Assembly (NCBI GenBank): GCA_026992705.1
Contig: JALWYT010000185.1
Span: 1 to 5,674 of the forward strand
From: Thiotrichaceae bacterium
GTDB lineage: Bacteria > Pseudomonadota > Gammaproteobacteria > Thiotrichales > Thiotrichaceae
DNA length: 5,674 bases
Direction of reading: 5' to 3'
Numbering within the stretch: position 1 is the first letter of the stretch; each line of letters opens with the position of its first letter. The position numbers and the translations under genes were made by a program. Shown here one piece after another: positions 1-4,830 of this stretch. The notes below the pieces were generated by a model. The model searched no databases, was not told where the DNA came from, and was given only the letters and a program-made list of their open reading frames with translations.

Positions 1-1170
1 TTATTGACCTCCTATAGTACGTGCAGTACGCGTGGAGGAACGGTTGATTGTTCTAGAGTTTATCATCTCGTTTGCTTTTTTTGCGGCAGCTACATTAATT
101 TGGTTTTGTAAATCAACGGGGTTAATTTTTGTATCTTTTGTTGTATTAAGCTTATCTAATGGCAACATCATAATGTTGTTACCCGATTTTGCATCAATCA
201 TTACTTTATTTGTTTTACCTAACACTTCTTCTATTGTTTCAAGGTATAAGCGTTGACGAGTGACCTCAGGAGCTTGTTGATAGGCAGCGACTAAATGCTC
301 AAAACGAGCTGCTTCACCTTCTGACTCTGCAATAATTTGGGCTTTGTAGGCTTCAGCTTCTTCAGTAATACGAGCAGCACGACCACGAGCTGCAGGTACA
401 ACCTTTTTCTGATAGGCTAATGCTTCATTACGATACTGATTCATATTCTCACGAGCACGGTTAGCATCATCGAAGGCATCTTTAACTTCTTCAGGTGCTT
501 CAGCATAGGTTAGATTGACTTTATTAATGGTAAGCCCTGCTTTGTATTCATCTAATATAGCTTGCATAACTGCACGGGTATCTTGAGCAATTTGCTCACG
601 ACCATCTTTAATAATTGAGTCCATACTGTTTCTACCAACAACTTCACGAATGGCAGAACGCATGACTTGATGTAAAGTACTCCCTGTTTGACTATTAACA
701 TTATCCGTATTAGCAACATTAAATAAATAGTCTTCAACATTAGTAATTTTATATTGTACAGAAACTGCTAAATCAACGATATTTTCATCTTTAGTAAGCA
801 TAACTTTACGCTCTTTAGCAGTACGCGTTGAATCAACATCAACTACCTCAACAATCTCTATAGGATAAGGTAGATGCCAATGTAGTCCTGCAGTTGTTGT
901 ATCAATATGTTCACCAAAGCGAAGTACAACCCCACGTTCACGCTCGTCAATGGTATAAAAGCCAGTAAATGCCCAAATAGCTAGACCAATAACTACTAGG
1001 ATAATAATACTGATACCACCAGAATTACCATCATCATCATTATTATTATTAGATGCCCCTCCAAAGAGACCCGTAATTTTTTCTAGTAATTCATCAAGCC
1101 CTGCGGGTGTTGATGTATTATTTTTTGGTTTCCAGGGATCTTTGTCCCCGCCCGGCTCGTTCCAGGGCAT
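1..1170 (-). CDS. hflK: HflK, SPFH-domain subunit of the FtsH protease modulator complex
   Basis: HflK forms with HflC a large inner-membrane SPFH assembly that surrounds the AAA+ protease FtsH and modulates its access to membrane substrates. The 389-residue product starts with the family's hallmark MPWNEPGG. A Gly/Asn/Asp-rich linker follows, with four Asn and three Asp in a row at about 41-47. One transmembrane helix lies at about 53-74 (IIILVVIGLAIWAF). The SPFH/band-7 domain starts at about 75 (ERERGVVLRFG), and an Ala/Glu-rich coiled-coil segment with EEAEAYKAQIIAESEGEAAR lies at about 270-290. Length is slightly below the 419 residues of E. coli HflK. The frame stays open to an ATG at 1212, but the ATG at 1170 is chosen because it gives the conserved N-terminus and has a GGAG eight bases upstream. 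The TAA stop occupies bases 1-3, so the gene is complete. hflC is expected next but is outside the window. The gene upstream is not hflX, unlike the E. coli hfq-hflX-hflK-hflC order. The identification is secure. Confidence 0.96.
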   Translation of the reverse strand: MPWNEPGGDKDPWKPKNNTSTPAGLDELLEKITGLFGGASNNNNDDDGNSGGISIIILVVIGLAIWAFTGFYTIDERERGVVLRFGEHIDTTTAGLHWHLPYPIEIVEVVDVDSTRTAKERKVMLTKDENIVDLAVSVQYKITNVEDYLFNVANTDNVNSQTGSTLHQVMRSAIREVVGRNSMDSIIKDGREQIAQDTRAVMQAILDEYKAGLTINKVNLTYAEAPEEVKDAFDDANRARENMNQYRNEALAYQKKVVPAARGRAARITEEAEAYKAQIIAESEGEAARFEHLVAAYQQAPEVTRQRLYLETIEEVLGKTNKVMIDAKSGNNIMMLPLDKLNTTKDTKINPVDLQNQINVAAAKKANEMINSRTINRSSTRTARTIGGQ

Positions 1171-1178
1171 AATTGAAG

Positions 1179-1182
1179 CTCC
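1179..1182 (-). promoter_or_regulatory. Ribosome binding site that fixes the hflK start
   Basis: On the minus strand GGAG ends eight bases before the ATG at 1170. It supports that codon over the in-frame ATG at 1212, whose extra 14 residues do not belong to the HflK family N-terminus. Confidence 0.7.
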
Positions 1183-1240
1183 ATTTAATTTATTATAATG
1201 ACCATTAAACAATTAGGATGATCATATATTTCTATTTCCA

Positions 1241-1341
1241 ATTTGAATCTATATTTTAATGTCACAGATTCAGGCTAATAAGTTTTAAACATACAGATTT
1301 GAATTGTATTCATCTAATGTCAATGTCGCAATATTTTAATG
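1241..1341. repeat. Short repeated AT-rich words between hflK and the glycosylase gene
   Basis: On the plus strand ATTTGAAT followed by TAATGTC occurs twice, at 1241-1263 and 1297-1321, with a different filler of 8-10 bases. ATATTTTAATG occurs at 1251-1261 and again at 1331-1341, the latter overlapping the end of the glycosylase gene. The stretch lies where the hflK promoter should be. I see no convincing -35/-10 pair and no GC-rich terminator. In DNA this AT-rich, such word repeats may be chance. Confidence 0.35.
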
Positions 1342-1977
1342 ATTGAAACAAGAAATTGGTGGTGATTGATATTGTAATTTTTTCCACTGAGGATGTTGTG
1401 AGAGAAGCTGTAAAGCATATTGAAGTAATGTTTTTCCAGGTTCTGTGTGATGCCATGTAGATGCTCCTGATGGATGCGGCAAGGGAATTAATTGTAGGTT
1501 TTGACCGTAAATAGTTGTATCAAGTGATTTGCCAATAACATCACTGAGCTTGTTACAAGTTACAAATTGGCTAATTGCAAGCTTGCCAACGGGGATAATC
1601 AACTTAGGTTGTAATAATTGAATTTCACCTTGGAGCCACTGTGAGCAAGTCTCAATTTCCCACTTATTCGGTACACGATCACCACCTTTAGGCTTTTTTC
1701 CTGGAAAACAACGGCATACTGCAGCCATATAAACCTGTTTGCGAAAATGCTCTTCATCAACACCAATTGTAGCAAACCATTTAAATAGCGTTTTACCTGC
1801 TGTCCACGCAAAAGGCTTGCCAATCGCCTCTTCTTTACCGCCAGGGGCTTGTCCAATCAACATAATTTTAGTAACTGTTGTTGCCTCACCGATAATCGGT
1901 GTACCAACCATTTCGGGGCATTTTTGACAATTTTTAAGAGCTTGCTGGTGAAGTTTGATTTTTTCAATTAAGTTCAT
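1336..1977 (-). CDS. Uracil-DNA glycosylase superfamily protein, family 4-like with Fe-S cysteines
   Basis: Predicted base-excision repair enzyme that would remove uracil from DNA. The 213-residue protein has the superfamily layout. An N-terminal CxxC lies at C17/C20. Motif A is GQAPGGKEEAIGKPF at 42-56. Two further cysteines, C90 in CRCFPGK and C111, align with the third and fourth cluster ligands of family 4 enzymes, so a [4Fe-4S] cluster is likely. The second active-site motif is PLPHPSGAS at 165-173 with H168. It departs from canonical family 4: motif A has Gln where GEAPG has Glu, PFVG is replaced by PFAWTAGK, and HPSGAS replaces the usual HPAA-like motif. This fits a recognisable branch of 'uracil-DNA glycosylase family' proteins; its activity is inferred from homology. 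The ATG at 1977 is kept because later starts would lose C17/C20. No strong Shine-Dalgarno is visible before it. The neighbours are functionally unrelated. Confidence 0.87.
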   Translation of the reverse strand: MNLIEKIKLHQQALKNCQKCPEMVGTPIIGEATTVTKIMLIGQAPGGKEEAIGKPFAWTAGKTLFKWFATIGVDEEHFRKQVYMAAVCRCFPGKKPKGGDRVPNKWEIETCSQWLQGEIQLLQPKLIIPVGKLAISQFVTCNKLSDVIGKSLDTTIYGQNLQLIPLPHPSGASTWHHTEPGKTLLQYALQLLSQHPQWKKLQYQSPPISCFNH

Positions 1978-2033
1978 TGGATAAGTAATCTATTTTGCTT
2001 GATAGTAAGCGTAAAGACATATTATATAGCAAC

Positions 2034-2065
2034 TTAGAGAATCAAATATTACCACCATTCTCTAA
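2034..2065. repeat. 9-bp inverted repeat upstream of the glycosylase gene
   Basis: TTAGAGAAT (2034-2042) and ATTCTCTAA (2057-2065) are perfect inverted copies separated by 14 bases, in the 142-bp gap between the membrane-protein gene and the glycosylase gene. No T-run follows on either strand, so it is not a typical intrinsic terminator. A minus-strand TATAAT at 2023-2028 lies just downstream, so an operator-like role at a glycosylase promoter is possible but unproven; no good -35 box accompanies it. Confidence 0.4.
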
Positions 2066-2119
2066 ACGGATATTACTTTTGACAGGATAAGCTCATAATA
2101 ACAACCTATAGATACATCA

Positions 2120-2734
2120 CTATTCTGCTTTTAAGTTTTTAACTTTTTGATTTAACTTGTCAGAAACAGATATAGCTTGATCAACAAGGTTTTCTATTTC
2201 ATCCGCTTCAATGATAGTTTCTGTTTCATTCGTTTGAACTTTTTTATTGTTATTTGTATCTGTTAACGAGGTTGACTCATTACTATTTTTAGGAGATAGA
2301 GCGATTATTGAAGTATCATTTTTGTTATTTTCCATAACCGTTGGCTCAGATGCTGTAGTTGTAGGCTGATTCGTTGTTAATGGTTGACTTTCAGTATTCT
2401 GACTAAGTTTTGTTAAGATTTTTTCATAGCTATTTGCAGATTGTTGACACTCTAAATATTGTGAACCATCAATAAAATGATTACTTGCAGCAACACAACA
2501 AGCTTGTAGATTAATAGCAACTTTTTGAGCAGAATCAGATAATTTTTGAATATTACTTTTACCGATATTTAAACCCACTTTATCTTCTAAGACTTTTATT
2601 TTAGTACTAAAATTTAATGACGTTTGTTGATGTATTTGATTACAGTGTAATTTAGTGCTTATAAAGTAATCATAGATAAAATATGATACAATGAGCATGA
2701 CAATTAAACCAATAATATAAACAATATTTTTCAT
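2120..2734 (-). CDS. Hypothetical single-pass membrane protein with Ser/Thr/Asn-rich linker
   Basis: I do not recognise this 204-residue protein. Residues 4-24 form one strongly hydrophobic helix (IVYIIGLIVMLIVSYFIYDYF) with only one Lys before it, so a signal anchor is more likely than a cleaved signal peptide; no lipobox is visible. The segment after it (about 28-112) contains four cysteines (C31, the C79-C80 pair, C96) and looks helical. Residues 113-172 are a low-complexity linker rich in Ser, Thr, Asn, Gln and Pro. The C-terminus (about 173-204) is acidic then basic and probably a short amphipathic or coiled helix. ATG at 2734 is preceded by GGAG twelve bases upstream, a rather long spacing. 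It follows the metal permease gene on the same strand after 87 bp, so co-transcription is possible. The cysteines could suggest metal or disulfide chemistry, but this is speculation and no function is assigned. Confidence 0.72.
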   Translation of the reverse strand: MKNIVYIIGLIVMLIVSYFIYDYFISTKLHCNQIHQQTSLNFSTKIKVLEDKVGLNIGKSNIQKLSDSAQKVAINLQACCVAASNHFIDGSQYLECQQSANSYEKILTKLSQNTESQPLTTNQPTTTASEPTVMENNKNDTSIIALSPKNSNESTSLTDTNNNKKVQTNETETIIEADEIENLVDQAISVSDKLNQKVKNLKAE

Positions 2735-2821
2735 TTTTTTTTAATGCTCCACAAAAATATGCACAGCTTTTGTTATAGACCAAAATAAAAAGATATTTTG
2801 AAAATTTTTAGCGTTTTATGA

Positions 2822-3964
2822 TTAGCGGCGTATTGAAATAGGCAAAAGTTTTCTTAAAGGTAATAAAATCAACAATAATAAGCTTACCCATTGCATGCTA
2901 TTAGGTAAACTGTCAATCCCTGCATTAAGTTGCATTTGTATATCAATATTCATTTGATTGACTAACCAATCGATGAATAAACCTGAAGCTAAAGCTGTTA
3001 TTACTGTCCCAAATAAATAGTAAAGCACGGTTTTTTTGCCAAGCTCTTTGCGAATAACCCCTAGTGTAGAAATATTTGTTGCAGGACCTGTAAGTAGCAA
3101 AACTAATGCCGTTCCAGGTGATACGCCTGCTAACATTAAGCCTGCTGCAATAGGTGTTGATGCGGTTGCACAAATATACATCGGAATTCCTGCTGCAACC
3201 ATAATTAACATTGCGGGTAGCCCACTACCCCACTGTGTAAGGAAGTCAGTAGGCAAGAAAGTTTTTACTGCAGCGGCAAAAAATAGTCCAATAACTAGCC
3301 ACAATAGAATGCCATCTAGTAAATCGGTGAAGGCGTATTGGATACCAGAGCATGCTTTTTGCATAAATCCCTGTTTTTTGGTATTGCTAGTGTCGCTACA
3401 GCAATGGCTTTCTTGGTAATTTTCTGCACTTGAGCAGCAGCTTGTTGTCGCTGTATTTTTAGCAGTAGATGAACAGCAAGTAACTTCTTCGGTTTTATCT
3501 GAATGACTGGGTTTCGTACTACAGCAACTTGTTGCGATATTTTCTGATGATGGCTTACTTTCTGTTTTATCCAATAAACCAACCAAAATACCAGAGACAA
3601 TCGCAGAGCTTAATGCCGCAATCGGGCGGACAATTGCCATAAACCAGCCCATTAAAGCATAGGTGACAGTAATTGAATCTACGCCTGTTTCAGGGGTAGA
3701 AACGAGAAAAGATACCGTTGCAGGTTTGGATGCACCTGCCTGACGCAAACCTAAAGCTGCAGGAATTACGCCACACGAACACAAGGGCAAAGGAGCACCG
3801 AGTATTGCGGCTTTGATAATCGAACCTAAGCCACGACCTTTTAAGTGTTTTTCTAATAAGGAAGTCGGCAGCAAAGCTTTCATCATGCCCCCAATAAATA
3901 GCCCTAAAACCAGCCAAGGAGCAGCCTCTAGGGTGAGTTCGAGGACGTTATTGATATAGTTCAT
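2822..3964 (-). CDS. SO_0444-type Cu/Zn efflux permease (ArsP/DUF318-like) with Cys-Cys loop
   Basis: Predicted inner-membrane exporter of soft divalent metals, of the permease superfamily that includes ArsP and the SO_0444 Cu/Zn efflux group. The 380-residue protein has two halves of membrane helices, roughly 13-131 and 213-371. Each half carries a cysteine motif within a helix region: LCSCGVIPAALG at 61-72 (C62, C64) and MYICATASTPIAAG at 262-275 (C265). A hydrophilic loop at about 132-212 joins them and holds four adjacent-cysteine pairs at 147/148, 163/164, 176/177 and 188/189, in a Ser/Thr/Asn context suited to metal capture. The start at 3964 has GGAGAG five bases upstream and lies inside the 3' end of the MerR-type regulator (17-nt overlap), so translation is probably coupled. 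The regulator's metal-site cysteines support a Zn/Cd/Cu role; the actual ion cannot be read from sequence. ArsP-like organoarsenical export is the less likely alternative. Confidence 0.88.
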   Translation of the reverse strand: MNYINNVLELTLEAAPWLVLGLFIGGMMKALLPTSLLEKHLKGRGLGSIIKAAILGAPLPLCSCGVIPAALGLRQAGASKPATVSFLVSTPETGVDSITVTYALMGWFMAIVRPIAALSSAIVSGILVGLLDKTESKPSSENIATSCCSTKPSHSDKTEEVTCCSSTAKNTATTSCCSSAENYQESHCCSDTSNTKKQGFMQKACSGIQYAFTDLLDGILLWLVIGLFFAAAVKTFLPTDFLTQWGSGLPAMLIMVAAGIPMYICATASTPIAAGLMLAGVSPGTALVLLLTGPATNISTLGVIRKELGKKTVLYYLFGTVITALASGLFIDWLVNQMNIDIQMQLNAGIDSLPNSMQWVSLLLLILLPLRKLLPISIRR

Positions 3965-4361
3965 GATGACTCTCCAGTGAGTCTAGTATGGTGCAGTGAA
4001 TAGCAGATTCATCACCTCCACAGCACGCATCAGAGATCGCTTGCAAGGTTTGGTGCATGTTTTTTAGTTCTTGCATTTTTTTCTCTATTTCTTCGAGCTT
4101 GCTTTCTGCTAATGCTTTAACTTCTCGACAGCTATGCTCATCACGCGAGATAAAGATTGAAAGCAGGTCTTTGCACTCTTTTAAAGAAAAACCGACTAAC
4201 TTAGCACGTTGAATAAATCGTAAATGGCTTAATGCCTCCTCTGAATAATCACGATAACCATTGGCTGAACGGGATTGTGGGCTTATCAAGCCTTGTTTTT
4301 CATAATATCTCAGGGTTTCGGTTGAGATATGGCTGCGTTTGGCGATTTCACCGATTCTCAT
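3948..4361 (-). CDS. MerR-family metal-responsive regulator, ZntR/CadR-like
   Basis: A 137-residue transcription factor expected to bend and activate its own cassette promoter when metal binds. The N-terminal winged helix-turn-helix is classic MerR (MRIGEIAKRSHISTETLRYY at 1-20, then ANGYRDYSEEAL and FIQRAKLVGFSLKE). A dimerising helix follows at about 77-112. The C-terminal metal loop is DACCGGDESAIHCTIL at 111-126, giving C113, C114 and C123, with C78 at the start of the dimer helix; this is the four-cysteine pattern of ZntR. The ZntR loop histidine (H119 in E. coli, two residues after the CCGT run) is replaced by Glu118 here, and a His sits instead at 122. The ATG at 4361 is chosen because it gives the family N-terminus and has GGAGA six bases upstream. 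The open frame continues 36 codons further to an ATG at 4469, inside a transposable-element relic. The gene precedes and overlaps the permease it presumably controls. Confidence 0.92.
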   Translation of the reverse strand: MRIGEIAKRSHISTETLRYYEKQGLISPQSRSANGYRDYSEEALSHLRFIQRAKLVGFSLKECKDLLSIFISRDEHSCREVKALAESKLEEIEKKMQELKNMHQTLQAISDACCGGDESAIHCTILDSLESHHELYQ

Positions 4362-4367
4362 GGTATT

Positions 4368-4372
4368 TCTCC
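4368..4372 (-). promoter_or_regulatory. Ribosome binding site that fixes the MerR-type regulator start
   Basis: GGAGA on the minus strand stands six bases before the ATG at 4361. It rules in favour of the 137-residue product over the 173-residue frame starting at 4469, which has no comparable site. Confidence 0.75.
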
Positions 4373-4392
4373 AATTATTAAAGTTAATTGGT

Positions 4393-4424
4393 GTTACACA
4401 TTTTTCTTTAGGAAGCTCTGACAA
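4393..4424 (-). promoter_or_regulatory. Candidate MerR-type promoter of the regulator-permease operon
   Basis: On the minus strand TTGTCA (4419-4424) and TGTAAC (4393-4398) are separated by 20 bp, the abnormally long spacing used by ZntR-controlled promoters. The -35 box matches consensus at five of six positions and the -10 at four. The -35 lies inside the left terminal repeat of the transposable-element relic and the -10 in native flank. The spacer has only a weak dyad, so the operator is not demonstrated. An alternative is TATAAT at 4446-4451 with CTGCAA 19 bp upstream, wholly inside the element. Confidence 0.35.
4407..4410. repeat. Putative target-site duplication, left copy (TTTA)
   Basis: TTTA directly abuts the left end of the element (GGAAG begins at 4411). 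The matching copy is at 4699-4702. Four bases are weak evidence alone in AT-rich DNA, but both copies sit exactly at the ends defined independently by the terminal repeats. Confidence 0.6.
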
Positions 4425-4435
4425 TACTTCGGACA
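4411..4435 (+). repeat. Left terminal inverted repeat of the MITE-like element
   Basis: This 25-bp repeat is matched at 24 positions by the inverse of 4571-4584 joined to 4688-4698. The single difference is G versus A within GCTTCC/ACTTCC. It contains the TTGTCA proposed as the -35 box of the regulator promoter on the minus strand. Confidence 0.7.
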
Positions 4436-4477
4436 GTTTTTGTGGATTATAGCTATTATAAATCAACAACTTGCAGA

Positions 4478-4536
4478 TATATTTGAATTAATTGCATGTT
4501 AGGGTATTCACCTAACATGCAATTAATTCAAATATA
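4478..4536. repeat. Perfect 26-bp inverted repeat at the element centre
   Basis: The arms 4478-4503 (starting TATATTTGAATTAATTG) and 4511-4536 (starting CCTAACATGC) are exact inverse copies with a 7-base loop, GTATTCA. Base pairing stops sharply at both outer edges. The stem is AT-rich and neither strand continues into a T-run, so an intrinsic terminator is unlikely. A single-strand hairpin of this size could block read-through between the divergent genes or be a structural part of the element. Confidence 0.9.
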
Positions 4537-4584
4537 AAAATCTAAGTAATTGATTCACATAACCTAATAGTGTCCGAAGTATTG

Positions 4585-4687
4585 CTCTGATTAAGTCCAA
4601 AATATTGGAAGCGATACTTTAATGTCGCCTGTAAAGTATTGAAATACTGTTGTTTCGGGCGAGGCTAAAGCCTCACTTCCGACTTAA
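4585..4687. mobile_element. 103-bp palindrome-rich insert splitting the right terminal repeat
   Basis: This stretch separates the two halves of the right 25-bp terminal repeat. Its edges carry their own inverted repeat, TCTGATTAAGTC (4586-4597) against GACTTAATCAGA (4681-4692), the last five bases shared with the host repeat. Inside are several small dyads: TCCAA/TTGGA (4596-4609), ATACTTTA/TAAAGTAT (4614-4639) and GAGGC-TAAA-GCCTC (4661-4674), the last followed by ACTTCCG in the manner of dispersed palindromic repeats. No target duplication is evident. It may be a second, smaller element or the end of a related repeat family fused to the first. Confidence 0.55.
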
Positions 4688-4698
4688 TCAGAACTTCC
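4688..4698 (-). repeat. Outer part of the right terminal inverted repeat
   Basis: TCAGAACTTCC completes the right terminal repeat begun at 4571-4584 and marks the right end of the element. Read inward on the minus strand it begins GGAAGTTCTGA, against GGAAGCTCTGA at the left end. Confidence 0.65.
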
Positions 4699-4702
4699 TT
4701 TA
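4699..4702. repeat. Putative target-site duplication, right copy (TTTA)
   Basis: TTTA directly follows the CTTCC right end of the element and duplicates the TTTA at 4407-4410. Confidence 0.6.
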
Positions 4703-4726
4703 GTTGAGGCTTTGTATCGTTTTTCA

Positions 4727-4755
4727 TTGTGTAACATCAATGATATGAGTATAAA
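4727..4755 (+). promoter_or_regulatory. Candidate sigma-70 promoter of aroK-aroB
   Basis: TTGTGT (4727-4732) and TATAAA (4750-4755) are separated by the optimal 17 bp. The -10 box matches consensus at five positions; the -35 box matches only at TTG. The -35 overlaps the 14-bp inverted repeat at 4728-4741, so that repeat could be an operator. Transcription would start about 70 bp before the aroK ATG. The rest of 4756-4830 shows no further recognisable site. Confidence 0.5.
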
Positions 4756-4830
4756 CCTTAAAGTTAGCTTCAAGGTCAAGCAGAAAAATTAGGCTTGATT
4801 CCCCCTGCAACTACTGGCATAAACCCCATT

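Larger units (their letters stand above)
4411..4698. mobile_element. MITE-like element, non-coding, interrupted by a nested insert
   Basis: The 288-bp stretch has no credible gene. Its left end (4411-4435) begins GGAAGCTCTGA and ends CTTCGGACA. The reverse complement of this 25-bp end reappears on the right in two pieces, 4571-4584 and 4688-4698, matching at 24 of 25 positions when joined. TTTA lies immediately outside both ends. Removing the 103-bp stretch between the two right-hand pieces leaves a 185-bp element with a long perfect inverted repeat in the middle, which is the anatomy of a miniature inverted-repeat transposable element mobilised by a transposase elsewhere. The GGAAG terminus and 4-bp duplication recall the IS5 group (IS5 itself begins GGAAGGTGCGAA), but TTTA does not fit the YTAR target of IS5, so family assignment is tentative. 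It sits between the divergent metal regulator and aroK and may affect both promoters. Confidence 0.75.
4387..4741. repeat. 14-bp inverted repeat pair flanking the transposable-element relic
   Basis: ATTGGTGTTACACA at 4387-4400 and TGTGTAACATCAAT at 4728-4741 are inverted copies matching at 13 of 14 positions. Both lie outside the TTTA-flanked element. With that element and one TTTA removed, the two copies would be 35 bp apart between the divergent regulator and aroK genes. The right copy overlaps the -35 region proposed for aroK and the left copy lies 26 bp upstream of the regulator's ATG. They could be binding sites for one regulator at divergent promoters, or ends of an older element; no target-site duplication is seen directly outside them. 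Confidence 0.5.

Noticed and set aside
1171..1212. Upstream in-frame ATG extending HflK by 14 residues
   Set aside because: The HflK family starts at MPWNEPGG, and the GGAG site is correctly spaced only for the ATG at 1170.
2781..2800. CAAAATA/TATTTTG inverted repeat after the permease gene as a terminator
   Set aside because: The stem has only seven AT-rich pairs and no T-run follows on the minus strand, so it is probably chance.
3036..3419. Plus-strand open frame of 127 codons opposite the permease
   Set aside because: It lies wholly within the well-supported permease gene on the other strand and resembles no protein family; it is a shadow frame.
4362..4469. Longer MerR-type regulator starting at 4469
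   Set aside because: The extra 36 residues precede the universal MerR start, have no ribosome site and mostly derive from the transposable-element relic.
4478..4536. Long hairpin as an intrinsic bidirectional terminator
   Set aside because: The stem is AT-rich and neither strand has a T-run after it.
4411..4741. CRISPR array or RNA gene in the repeat-rich intergenic region
   Set aside because: The repeats are inverted, not regularly spaced direct repeats, and there is no tRNA-like or other known RNA fold that I can recognise.
4795..4830. TTG start giving a 186-residue AroK
   Set aside because: The extra 12 residues do not resemble AroK, and the ATG at 4831 yields the normal family length and N-terminus.
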